In this document: positions 54,564 through 62,600 of the stretch, one piece after another
How positions within the stretch are numbered: position 1 is the stretch's first letter
Layout: every line of letters begins with the position of its first letter
DNA from: an uncultured Alphaproteobacteria bacterium
GTDB taxonomy: Bacteria; Pseudomonadota; Alphaproteobacteria; SP197
DNA length: 64,000 bases
Assembly (NCBI GenBank): GCA_943787175.1
Contig: CALSLK010000028.1
Coordinates: 1 to 64,000, forward strand
Direction: 5' to 3'
Translations under genes and position numbers: made by a program
The notes under the pieces: generated by a model
Told to the model about the DNA's origin: nothing
Seen by the model: the letters and a program-made list of their open reading frames with translations, nothing else
Database searches by the model: none

Positions 54564-54932
54564 AAGCGCAATGCGGTAGACGTTGTCTTCGGATGATTCT
54601 CACATCGTCCTGAACTCGCTTCACCGATTTGTCGAACGCATCCCAGCGCTGCATCGTCAATGGAGTGTTTTGGTGACAGTTTACATTTTACCTGCTGGTC
54701 CGTAACGCCCCAGAAAACCCTTGCTATAACCGCCGATCCGGAGAACATCGTGGGGTCATCTGACAGCCCGAAACGTCCGGGCCGATGACCTCTCTCAAAT
54801 CCGGCTTGCGTGGCGTCCACGCGGCCCCGGTAACCCACGTTTTCTACTTTGCATGGGGTTGAACCGGAAAAAACGCGGAAGCCCCCCTGTCATGTTCAGC
54901 AACGGTACGCATTCGGCAGGGCCTGACGTCTC
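54564..54932. other. Intergenic region without a supported gene
   Basis: About 370 bp between the AT-rich orphan and an MFS gene. Composition climbs back to the local high-G+C level from about 54700. The ORFs listed here have no recognisable sequence or ribosome-binding site. GGTGACAGTTTACATTTTACC (54671 on) is AT-rich and could mark the edge of the acquired segment, but I find no matching copy on the other side. Confidence 0.4.
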
Positions 54933-56105
54933 ATGACATCGGCGACACCTGCGCCCACCAGACGTCTGGCTTCGCTCTTTGCCGTCATCGGCAGCATGAC
55001 CGGCATGGCGATGTTCTATGGCTACACCGGCCCGTTGCTGTCCATCGTGCTGGAAGACAACGGGGTCAGCGGCGCACTCATCGGGTTCAACGGTGCCGTC
55101 CAGATGGCGGGCGTCTTCATCATCCTGCCGTTCCTGCCCTTCCTCATCCGCAAGCTGGGTCCCGCGCGTCTGATGATGATCGGAGCCAGCGTGGCGCTGC
55201 TCACCATCCTGCTCATGGCGACCTTCGTCGATGTCTGGCTCTGGTTTCCCCTGCGCTTCATGATGGGCGCGGCCCAGTCGATGATGTGGACCACGGGCGA
55301 GACCTGGATCAACCATTCCAGCGATGACCGCAGCCGTGGGCGCACCATCGGTTATTTCATGAGTGCGGTGGCAGCCGGTTTCGCGACCGGCCCGTTCCTG
55401 CAGGCCGAGTTTGGTTCTGTTGGCTGGCTGCCCTTCCTGGTCGGTGCCTCCATGATCGGGCTCATCATCCTGCCGCTGTTTGCCGGCCTGCGTGATCGTA
55501 TCGAGACCGAAGGCCGCCCGTCGGTGCGCCTGCCGCAATATGTGCGTCTGGCGCCGGTGCCGATGCTCTCCAACCTGTTCTTTGCCATGATCGCCAGTTC
55601 CATGATGGCGCTGCTTGCGGTCTATGGCCTGCGTCTGGAGATGGAGGCGGGTTCTGCCTCGCGCATGGTCGGCTGGATGGGCTGGGGCGGCGTATTCATG
55701 CCGCTGTTGATCGGCTATCTCGCCGACAAGATGGACCGCACCCTGTTGCTCGCCTGTTTTGTCGGCTTCGGCGCTGTCTGTGCCGCGATCCTGCCCTGGG
55801 TCGCCGATATGGGCGCGTGGATGGCGCCGATTTACCTGATGATTTTCGGCGGCTTGCGCGGTGGCCATTACGGCCTGGCAGTCATGCTCATTGGTGAGCG
55901 CTTCCGGGGGGCTGATCTTCCCTCGGCCACGGTGGTCTTTGGTTTCATGTTCGGCATCGGCTCAGTCATGGGCCCGGCGATCTCGGGCCTGGCCATCGAT
56001 ATCTGGGACCCGCACGGCCTGCCGCTGGCCATTGCGGTCTTCTATCTCGTCTTCCTGCCGCTTCCGCTCATCGCGTGGTGGCGCCGCCGTCAAGCCAGCC
56101 TGTAA
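54933..56105 (+). CDS. MFS transporter, YcaD/TCR type
   Basis: A 12-helix MFS protein of 390 residues. The first half has AMFYGYTGPLLSIVLEDNGV and FIILPFLPFLIRKLGPARLM; the TM5 region GETWINHSSDDRSRGRTIGY (ETWIN) is a hallmark of YcaD-like carriers. The second half mirrors it (LIGYLADKMDRTLLLACFVG; RGGHYGLAVMLIGERFRGAD). Substrate is unknown. It converges on an exported-protein gene, with stops overlapping by 16 bp. Confidence 0.83.
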   Translation: MTSATPAPTRRLASLFAVIGSMTGMAMFYGYTGPLLSIVLEDNGVSGALIGFNGAVQMAGVFIILPFLPFLIRKLGPARLMMIGASVALLTILLMATFVDVWLWFPLRFMMGAAQSMMWTTGETWINHSSDDRSRGRTIGYFMSAVAAGFATGPFLQAEFGSVGWLPFLVGASMIGLIILPLFAGLRDRIETEGRPSVRLPQYVRLAPVPMLSNLFFAMIASSMMALLAVYGLRLEMEAGSASRMVGWMGWGGVFMPLLIGYLADKMDRTLLLACFVGFGAVCAAILPWVADMGAWMAPIYLMIFGGLRGGHYGLAVMLIGERFRGADLPSATVVFGFMFGIGSVMGPAISGLAIDIWDPHGLPLAIAVFYLVFLPLPLIAWWRRRQASL

Positions 56106-56803
56106 TCCACCGTGTACCCGCGCTTCTCGAAGGAGCCTTCGACAAACAGATCGCCCAGATAAATCAGGTCACCGACCGCCACAGGGCTTGTTACCCGGTA
56201 ACGCAGCGCCTCGTGTGATGAACCCTGATAGCTCAATGTCGTGGTTGCCGGCGACTGGACTGTCACCTCGACGATCTCGCCCTTCTTGGCATTGAGAAGC
56301 GCGTGTGTTCCCGGTTCCGGCGCAGCCCAGATATCGTTGCTGGTCATGATGTCGTGGGGCGCCAGCGCGTCGGTTTCCTTGATCAGGGCATCGGCATTGT
56401 TTGTGTCTTGCTCGGTGGTGGAGAAGACCAGGCCTTCGGCAGTTGCCGTGCCGGTCACCTCGAACAGGTCGCCGTCATCAAGGGTCGTGCTGGAAAACGC
56501 GGCCATCCTGCCATCGCGCCAGGTCTCTTTGCTGGTGTGGGTAAAGCGCATGACGTCGAACAGGACAAGGTCGACCATCATGTCGACCTGATTGGTGACC
56601 GTGAAGTTGCCGGCACCGCCGTCGTCGGTAACAGAGACGGCGTGATGGCCAACCGGAATGCCGGTCCAGGTCACGTCATAACCCTGCCGTCGCGTGCCCG
56701 GTGTTTCAGGGAGTGACAGCCCATCGGCACCGGCCGTCACAGGCAGGAGTACTGCAGCACCAGCGCCCAATAGCAGGGACCGGCGGTTCGTTTGGAAGGT
56801 CAT
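56090..56803 (-). CDS. Exported protein, DUF6134-like
   Basis: About 237 residues. An N-terminal NRRSLLLGAGAAVLLPVTAG after the start at 56803 (MTFQTNRRS) resembles a Tat-type signal (NRRS in place of strict RRxFL). The mature part is beta-rich: YDVTWTGIPVGHHAVSVTDD, RFTHTSKETWRDGRMAAFSS, then a C-terminal LRYRVTSPVAVGDLIYLGDL. This matches the DUF6134-type beta-barrel-like domain of periplasmic proteins of unknown function. The track start (56839) is not favoured. Confidence 0.65.
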   Translation of the reverse strand: MTFQTNRRSLLLGAGAAVLLPVTAGADGLSLPETPGTRRQGYDVTWTGIPVGHHAVSVTDDGGAGNFTVTNQVDMMVDLVLFDVMRFTHTSKETWRDGRMAAFSSTTLDDGDLFEVTGTATAEGLVFSTTEQDTNNADALIKETDALAPHDIMTSNDIWAAPEPGTHALLNAKKGEIVEVTVQSPATTTLSYQGSSHEALRYRVTSPVAVGDLIYLGDLFVEGSFEKRGYTVDYRLA

Positions 56804-56851
56804 GGCATCAAAAGCTTGTTTCAACATCAGGAATGACACGTGCCAAAGGAT

Positions 56852-57979
56852 CTAACCCGACATTGTGGGCCCTTTGTGGCGACCGAACCGGCCAAGAACA
56901 TCGATCACGGCATCATTTGGCAGCTCAGGCGAGATGTTGCCATCAATGCCGGTCATGGCGGGCGAAGCGATCATGCTGTTGATGACCGCTTCTTCGGCGG
57001 CTTGCACGGCAGCTTCGAACAGCGGGTCGATATGGGCGTCGTGCAGGAACGCGGCCTGGCGCAGGCCATCGGTGTCGGCCCATGTTTCGCGGTTGGCTGT
57101 CGAAAGGGCGACGAACATGTCACCGGAATTGTTGCGCCCGATCGCACCTGTGCGCGCCACACCCAGGCCAACCCGCTGGGCGATGCGTTTCAATTGAGGG
57201 GAGAGCAGGGGCGCATCGGTGATTGCCGTGCCGATGATCGACCCGGATTCGCTGTCCTTCCAGCCGCCGCCCAGCTCACGGCCCACGCGCACGCCGGCAA
57301 TCGTGAGGTCGTCGCGCAGGCCGTGGTTGGCCTGGACAATGACGCCCAGGGTCCAGCGGCCCGGCCCGGCCTCGAACACTCTGCTGGCGGTGCCGATGCC
57401 GGCCTTGAACTCATAGGCCGTCATGCCGGTGCCGCCGCCCACGCTGCCCTCGGCAACCGGCCCGCCACGCGCGCTTTCCAGCGCGGCAATCACATGGTCG
57501 CGTGTCACGTGCTGGCCGACGATGTCGTTGAGATAGCCGTCATGGGTTTCGCCGACCACACGGATCGACTGGCCCATCAGTGCCATCATGCGTTCGTTGT
57601 CATGACCTTCTGTAAGCCAGCGCGCAATCGTATCGCGCACCAGGCCGACCGACATGGAGTTGGTCGTGGCAAGCGGCCCGCCCATCAGGCCTTGCGCCTC
57701 CAGCCGTGCAATCCCGGTCAGTTCGCCCCAGGGATTGAGCCCGTGATAACCGGCAAAACACGGCGCCATGATTCCGTCGCGGCCACGCGGAAAGACCACC
57801 GTCGCGCCTGTTCGCACAGGCCCTTGGCCGGTCACGAGTGGGCCATCGCCGCTGATGATCGTGGTGTGGCCGACTTCGACCCCGGCAACGTCGGTGACCG
57901 TATTCAGGGGGCCAGGTTCGCCGTCGAAGGGAATGCCCAGGTCGCGGGCACGCAGACGGGATGGGGATGGGTTGTTCAT
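56852..57979 (-). CDS. P1 family peptidase (DmpA/BapA-like aminopeptidase)
   Basis: An N-terminal-nucleophile peptidase homologue of 375 residues. It starts RARDLGIPFDGEPGPLNTVT, then DVAGVEVGHTTI, TGATVVFPRGRD, GGPLATTNSMSVG, and the self-cleavage Ser in GAIGRNNSGDMFVALSTANR. DmpA and BapA cleave the precursor before this Ser and then release N-terminal D- or beta-amino acids from peptides. There is no signal peptide. It stands 48 nt upstream of the DUF6134-like gene on the same strand. Confidence 0.9.
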   Translation of the reverse strand: MNNPSPSRLRARDLGIPFDGEPGPLNTVTDVAGVEVGHTTIISGDGPLVTGQGPVRTGATVVFPRGRDGIMAPCFAGYHGLNPWGELTGIARLEAQGLMGGPLATTNSMSVGLVRDTIARWLTEGHDNERMMALMGQSIRVVGETHDGYLNDIVGQHVTRDHVIAALESARGGPVAEGSVGGGTGMTAYEFKAGIGTASRVFEAGPGRWTLGVIVQANHGLRDDLTIAGVRVGRELGGGWKDSESGSIIGTAITDAPLLSPQLKRIAQRVGLGVARTGAIGRNNSGDMFVALSTANRETWADTDGLRQAAFLHDAHIDPLFEAAVQAAEEAVINSMIASPAMTGIDGNISPELPNDAVIDVLGRFGRHKGPTMSG

Positions 57980-58051
57980 GCCCGGACGCTAACGCGCGAG
58001 GCGATCAGGCGCCACAACGCGATCGGGACTGCGTCGCGGCGCCTGGAGTCA

Positions 58052-58675
58052 TCAGCCCATCTGGGGAACGGTCGCTTGCACGCTGGGGCGCTCGTTCATG
58101 CGGTCAAGCCAACCCGAGAGGTTGCCTTGGGCTGCCAGCAGGCCCTGCGTGTCAGGACAAAGCGAGGCGTAGTAGAGAGTGGGCAGCAATTGCCAGTCGG
58201 CCTGGGTCGGCTCGGTGCCACCAAAGTGGCCGCCATCGCCGACAGCTGCGTCCAGAGCTGCGAAGATTCGCTCCACCTTCGGCAGGTTCTCGGCAATCAC
58301 GGCCTCATCGGTTTCCATGCCGAAATGTGGTTTGGCCAGACGTTCGAAAATGACGCCCATGCCAAGTTGGCGCTGCACGGTGTCGTTCATCGTGCTGATC
58401 CATTGCAGGGTGCGCACGCTGGCGGCGCCTTCGGGAATCAGGCGTGGCCCATCAAAATGAGCATCGAGATAGGCGGCGATCGCCAAGGTCTCGAAGATGG
58501 TGTTGTCGCTATGCACCAGCACGGGGATCTTGCCGAAGGGATTGAGCTTGAAGTGTTCTTCGCTGCCCATTTCCAAAGGCATGGAATCGTATTCCAGACC
58601 CTTCTCGTGGAGGCCGATGCGCACGGTGCGCACGAACGTGCTCATGTTGAAGCCATAGAGTTTGAGGTCAGCCAT
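58052..58675 (-). CDS. Glutathione S-transferase family protein
   Basis: A GST of 207 residues with an N-terminal thioredoxin-like domain (LKLYGFNMSTFVRTVRIGLH; PFGKIPVLVHSDNTIFETLA, the cis-Pro and ES/T glutathione loop) and an all-helical C-terminal domain (AALDAAVGDGGHFGGTEPTQ; ADWQLLPTLYYA). The start follows AAGGAGAACACC. It is the last gene of an ArsR-SRPBCC-GST minus-strand set, suggesting regulated detoxification. The substrate is unknown. Confidence 0.87.
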   Translation of the reverse strand: MADLKLYGFNMSTFVRTVRIGLHEKGLEYDSMPLEMGSEEHFKLNPFGKIPVLVHSDNTIFETLAIAAYLDAHFDGPRLIPEGAASVRTLQWISTMNDTVQRQLGMGVIFERLAKPHFGMETDEAVIAENLPKVERIFAALDAAVGDGGHFGGTEPTQADWQLLPTLYYASLCPDTQGLLAAQGNLSGWLDRMNERPSVQATVPQMG

Positions 58676-58699
58676 GGTGTTCTCCTTGCGCGTTGGCGC

Positions 58700-59134
58700 T
58701 TAAGCGTTGAGGTAACGTTCGAGTTTGTTGAACGAGCTGGACCAGCCCTCATTGTGCATCCGGGCCGCTTCGTCGGACGCCATCAGGGTCTGGTGGAGGT
58801 CAAGCACGGTGCCGTCGCCGGCTTGCGTGAAGATCAGTGTCACAAGCATTTCGAGACTGTCAGGGTTGTGAATCCAGCGCCATGTGAAGGCGAGGCGCTC
58901 GTGCCTGGTGATCTCGCGATAAACCCCTGCGACCGTATGGACCTTGCCTTCACTGTTAATGATCGACAGCTCATAGGTCCCGCCAACGGTCGGGTCGACC
59001 TTGGGTTTGGGGCAGGTCATGCTTTCTGGCCCCCACCACTGGCGCAGGGCCTCGGGATCGAGAAAGGCGTTGAAAACCCGTTCTTGCGGGGCAGCAAAGC
59101 GCCGGGTGATCTTGAGTTCGCTTTCCTGGGGCAT
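58700..59134 (-). CDS. SRPBCC (AHSA1-like) family protein
   Basis: About 144 residues of the AHSA1/START-like lipid-binding fold: ELKITRRFAAPQERVFNAFL, QWWGPESMTCPKPKVDPTVG, YREITRHERLAFTWRW and HNEGWSSSFNKLERYL. The ATG at 59134 lies 1 nt after the ArsR stop, so the pair is translationally linked. ArsR-AHSA1 pairs are common in alphaproteobacteria; the SRPBCC protein probably binds a hydrophobic ligand, but the ligand is unknown. The track start at 59299 lies inside the ArsR gene in another frame. Confidence 0.88.
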   Translation of the reverse strand: MPQESELKITRRFAAPQERVFNAFLDPEALRQWWGPESMTCPKPKVDPTVGGTYELSIINSEGKVHTVAGVYREITRHERLAFTWRWIHNPDSLEMLVTLIFTQAGDGTVLDLHQTLMASDEAARMHNEGWSSSFNKLERYLNA

Positions 59135-59135
59135 C

Positions 59136-59504
59136 TCAGGTGTTCTCCTTTTTTGTGTTGTCGGGAGCGTCGGGGCCGCTGGTCTGTTCCAGAAAGCGGG
59201 CCAGACGGTCGAACTGCTGGCGCCAAATCTTTCGGTGTTCCTCGATCCAGCCGTTGGCGGCGTCGAGCGGCTCGGGTGCCAGGCGGCATTGATGGACACG
59301 CCCGTCGATGGTGCGCCGGATCAGCCCGGCGCCTTCCAGAACCTTCAGGTGTTTCGAGATGGCCGGAAGCGACATGGCGAAGGGTTCGGCTAGTGTGCTC
59401 ACGCGCTCTTCGCCCATTGCCAGCCGCGCCAGGATGGCCCGGCGCGTTGGATCAGCAAGCGCATGGAAGGTAGCCGTGAGAGTGTCGTCTTTATAATTAA
59501 CCAT
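59136..59504 (-). CDS. ArsR family transcriptional regulator
   Basis: A winged-helix regulator of 122 residues: FHALADPTRRAILARLAMGE, SLPAISKHLKVLEGAGLIRR and the wing DGRVHQCRLAPEPLDAANGW. No cysteine metal-sensing motif is seen, so it is not a classic arsenic or zinc sensor. It leads the ArsR-SRPBCC-GST operon and probably represses it by binding its own promoter. Just upstream the sequence TAATTAACCATATGGTTAA contains the palindrome TTAACCATATGGTTAA (59499-59514), a good operator candidate. Confidence 0.9.
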   Translation of the reverse strand: MVNYKDDTLTATFHALADPTRRAILARLAMGEERVSTLAEPFAMSLPAISKHLKVLEGAGLIRRTIDGRVHQCRLAPEPLDAANGWIEEHRKIWRQQFDRLARFLEQTSGPDAPDNTKKENT

Positions 59505-59514
59505 ATGGTTAACT
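59499..59514. promoter_or_regulatory. Candidate ArsR operator palindrome
   Basis: TTAACCATATGGTTAA is a perfect 16-bp palindrome that includes the ArsR start codon (CAT on the plus strand). It is AT-rich in otherwise G+C-rich DNA. Its position over the translation start of an autoregulated ArsR-type gene fits an operator, though binding is not shown. Confidence 0.5.
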
Positions 59515-59668
59515 TATTGATCGCTGCGAAGTTTGGCAAGCCGCAGTGCCATCACGACGCCGTGATCCCCGTCGAACGCGAACGTGTCGTTGCCGCGCCC
59601 TTCACAAACGCAATGCCTTGGGTCATGGTGCAGCGCAACATTTCCCGCCAGAAGTCTTTGGAAACCCT

Positions 59669-60820
59669 ATGAAGCTTGCGATTTTGAAGGAACGGCATCC
59701 CGGTGAGACCAGGGTTGCTGCCTCTCCCGACATGGTGAAGAAGCTGGTTGGCATGGGCCTTGAGGTCACCGTGGAAACCGGCTCTGGCGTTGCCTCGGGT
59801 GTCAGCGATGCCGCGTTCTCAGATGCCGGTGCCAGCATCGCGGCTGATCCCGGCCAGACCCTGAGCAACGCTGCCGTTGTCATGAAGGTCCGCCGCCCTG
59901 TTGTCGAAGGTGAGGGCGAAACCGACGAGCTGGCACTCATTCCTGATGGCGCGCTGCTGATCGGCCTGATCAATCCGCTGGGCGACCCAGGGCAGTTTCA
60001 GGCCTATGCCGCCAAGCGCCTGACGGTCCTGGCGATGGAGCTGGTGCCACGCATCAGCCGTGCCCAGTCGATGGATGCGCTGTCATCGCAGGCGAACCTG
60101 GCTGGATACAAGTCGGTCCTGGACGCCTGCATCTATTACAAACGCGCCATGCCCCTGATGATGACGGCTGCAGGCACGCTGGCACCGGCAAAGGTGTTGA
60201 TCCTGGGTGCCGGTGTTGCCGGACTTCAGGCCATTGCAACGGCGCGCCGTCTGGGCGCGGTAGTGACCGCTTCGGACGTGCGCCCGGCGGTCAAGGAACA
60301 GGTCGAGAGCCTGGGTGCGAACTTTCTGGAAGTCGAAGGCGCCGTCGATGCCGAGACTGCTGGTGGCTATGCCAAGGAGATGGATGACGACTATAAGCGC
60401 CGCCAGGCTCAGGCCGTGCACGATGCGCTGAAGAAATCCGATATCTGCATCACCACGGCCCAGATCCTCGGGCGGCCATCGCCCAAGCTGATCACCGCCG
60501 CCATGGTGCATGACATGAAACCCGGCTCCGTCATTGTCGACCTGGCCGCGGAGGGCGGTGGCAACTGCGAGCTCACGCAGGTCGATCAGGTTGTCGTGAC
60601 AGAGGGCGTCACCATTGTCGGTTTTGCCAATGTGGCAGCCCGCATGGCAACCGATGCCTCGTCGCTCTATGCGCGCAACCTGCTCAATCTGGTGCAGCCG
60701 TTCATCGATAAGGAAAGCGGCGATCTTGCCCTCGACTTCGAGGACGAGGTGATTGCCGGTGCCTGCGCTATGCGCGCCGGCGAGCTTGTTCATCCCATGC
60801 TGACCAAAAAGGAGGGCTGA
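59669..60820 (+). CDS. pntAA: NAD(P) transhydrogenase subunit alpha part 1 (PntAA)
   Basis: The NAD(H)-binding subunit (dI), about 383 residues, of the proton-translocating transhydrogenase. It starts [20 protein letters not shown]; the NAD site is [20 protein letters not shown], with [20 protein letters not shown] and the mobile-loop region [11 protein letters not shown]. The ATG at 59669 gives the family start; the track extends upstream without similarity. The split alpha subunit (AA plus AB) is the alphaproteobacterial form (as in Rhodospirillum). It leads the pntAA-pntAB-pntB operon. Confidence 0.95.
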   Translation: MKLAILKERHPGETRVAASPDMVKKLVGMGLEVTVETGSGVASGVSDAAFSDAGASIAADPGQTLSNAAVVMKVRRPVVEGEGETDELALIPDGALLIGLINPLGDPGQFQAYAAKRLTVLAMELVPRISRAQSMDALSSQANLAGYKSVLDACIYYKRAMPLMMTAAGTLAPAKVLILGAGVAGLQAIATARRLGAVVTASDVRPAVKEQVESLGANFLEVEGAVDAETAGGYAKEMDDDYKRRQAQAVHDALKKSDICITTAQILGRPSPKLITAAMVHDMKPGSVIVDLAAEGGGNCELTQVDQVVVTEGVTIVGFANVAARMATDASSLYARNLLNLVQPFIDKESGDLALDFEDEVIAGACAMRAGELVHPMLTKKEG

Positions 60821-60824
60821 GGCC

Positions 60825-61136
60825 ATGGAAGCCGCAGTCGACCCCTTCATCTTCCGTCTTTCGATCTTCGTTCTGGCGATTTTCGTGGGCTATTTCGTCG
60901 TGTGGTCGGTGACCCCGGCACTCCACACCCCTCTGATGGCGGTCACCAACGCCATCTCCAGCGTCATCATCGTGGGCGCGCTGATTGCTGTGGGCCCCGA
61001 AGGCGCTGATCTCTCCAAGATTCTGGGCTTCATTGCCGTGACCCTGGCTGCGGTGAACATCTTTGGCGGGTTTACCGTGACCCATCGCATGCTGCAGATG
61101 TTCAAGAAGAAGGAACGCGCAGGGGGAGACAAGTGA
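60825..61136 (+). CDS. pntAB: NAD(P) transhydrogenase subunit alpha part 2 (PntAB)
   Basis: A small membrane subunit of 103 residues with three hydrophobic helices: [20 protein letters not shown]-like start ([18 protein letters not shown]), [18 protein letters not shown] and [18 protein letters not shown], then [15 protein letters not shown]. It forms part of the proton channel (dII) of the transhydrogenase. It lies 4 nt after pntAA, and its TGA overlaps the ATG of pntB (TGATG). Confidence 0.95.
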   Translation: MEAAVDPFIFRLSIFVLAIFVGYFVVWSVTPALHTPLMAVTNAISSVIIVGALIAVGPEGADLSKILGFIAVTLAAVNIFGGFTVTHRMLQMFKKKERAGGDK

Positions 61137-62524
61137 TGTCGGGTAACCTCGCAGCGCTCGCCTATCTCGTTGCAGCGGTCTGTTTCATTCTGGCGCTGAA
61201 GGGGCTTTCGTCGCCCACGTCTTCGCGCCGGGGCAACATGATCGGCATTATCGGCATGATCATTGCCGTCGCCACGACCGTCGCAGACCCCACGGTTATC
61301 TCCTACACCTGGATCATCGGCGGCCTCGTACTGGGTGGTGCCATCGGCGTGGTCATCGCACTCAAGATCCAGATGACCGCCATGCCCCAGCTGGTCGCGG
61401 CCTTCCACAGTCTGGTCGGCATGGCTGCCGTGCTGGTTGCTGCTTCTGCCTACTACGCGCCGGAGGCCTATGGCATCCTGGGCGAAGACGGCATGATCAA
61501 GACCACCAGTTCGATCGAGATGATCCTGGGCATGGCGATCGGCGCGATCACCTTCTCGGGCTCGGTCATCGCCTTCACCAAGCTTCAGGGCCTTGTTTCC
61601 GGCGCCCCGGTCGTGTTCCCCGGCCAGCACCTGCTCAATCTGGCGCTGGGCATCGTGATTGTCGGTGCGGGCGCATGGTTTGTGACCGGACAGACCGAGA
61701 TCGCCTTCCTGGTGGTTGTGGCTCTGGCCTTCATCATCGGCATCACGTTGATCATCCCCATTGGTGGGGCCGACATGCCGGTCGTGGTTTCCATGCTCAA
61801 CAGCTATTCGGGCTGGGCCGCGGCGGGAATCGGCTTCACGCTGGAGAACGAGCTTCTCATCATCACCGGTGCGCTGGTCGGCTCGTCAGGCGCAATCCTC
61901 TCCTACATCATGTGCAAGGCGATGAACCGCTCGTTCGTCAGCGTCATTCTGGGTGGGTTTGGTGCTGAGGCCGGAGTTATGGCCGATCTGGGTGACCGCA
62001 ACGTCAAGCAGGGCAGTGCTGATGACGCCGCTTTCATCATGCAGAATGCCCGCAAGGTCATCATTGTGCCGGGCTACGGCATGGCCGTGGCCCAGGCACA
62101 GCACGCAGTGCGCGAAATGGCCGATATGCTGAAGGCGGAGGGCGTGGAAGTCTCCTATGCCATCCATCCCGTCGCCGGTCGTATGCCGGGCCACATGAAC
62201 GTGCTGCTGGCCGAAGCCAACGTGCCTTATGACGAGGTCTTTGAGCTCGAAGAGATCAACAGTCAGTTTGCCACGGCTGATGTGGCCTTCGTGATTGGCG
62301 CCAACGATGTCTGCAATCCACTGGCCAAGACCGATCCGGCCAGCCCCATCGCTGGCATGCCGGTTCTCGATACCGAGAAAGCGGGCACCGTGCTGGTCGT
62401 CAAACGCTCGCTGTCGCCCGGATATGCGGGCATCGACAACCCGCTGTTCTACCGCGACAACACCATGATGCTCTTTGCCGACGCCAAGAAGATGGTCGAA
62501 GGCATCGTCAAGGCGCTGGACTGA
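61136..62524 (+). CDS. pntB: NAD(P) transhydrogenase subunit beta (PntB)
   Basis: About 462 residues. The N-terminal two thirds are membrane helices (LAALAYLVAAVCFILALKGL; MIGIIGMIIAVATTVAD), and the C-terminal NADP-binding domain (dIII) shows IVPGYGMAVAQAQHAVREMA, HPVAGRMPGHMNVLLAEANV and VIGANDVCNPLAK. The enzyme uses the proton gradient to make NADPH from NADH. The ATG at 61136 overlaps the pntAB stop, so translation is coupled. Confidence 0.95.
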   Translation: MSGNLAALAYLVAAVCFILALKGLSSPTSSRRGNMIGIIGMIIAVATTVADPTVISYTWIIGGLVLGGAIGVVIALKIQMTAMPQLVAAFHSLVGMAAVLVAASAYYAPEAYGILGEDGMIKTTSSIEMILGMAIGAITFSGSVIAFTKLQGLVSGAPVVFPGQHLLNLALGIVIVGAGAWFVTGQTEIAFLVVVALAFIIGITLIIPIGGADMPVVVSMLNSYSGWAAAGIGFTLENELLIITGALVGSSGAILSYIMCKAMNRSFVSVILGGFGAEAGVMADLGDRNVKQGSADDAAFIMQNARKVIIVPGYGMAVAQAQHAVREMADMLKAEGVEVSYAIHPVAGRMPGHMNVLLAEANVPYDEVFELEEINSQFATADVAFVIGANDVCNPLAKTDPASPIAGMPVLDTEKAGTVLVVKRSLSPGYAGIDNPLFYRDNTMMLFADAKKMVEGIVKALD

Positions 62525-62600
62525 TATTCTCCCCACGAATTTGATGGGTTTGTCATTCGGCTTGGTTCTATCGTTTCGGTCGAACCAGGGATGATCCGCG

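Noticed and set aside
54671-54695. Possible insertion-sequence end GGTGACAGTTTACATTTTACC
   Set aside because: There is no inverted partner, target duplication or transposase nearby.
56840-59473. 877-aa plus-strand ORF in the track
   Set aside because: It is antisense to three well supported minus-strand genes (P1 peptidase, GST, SRPBCC) and its translation shows no domain; long antisense open frames are expected in G+C-rich DNA.
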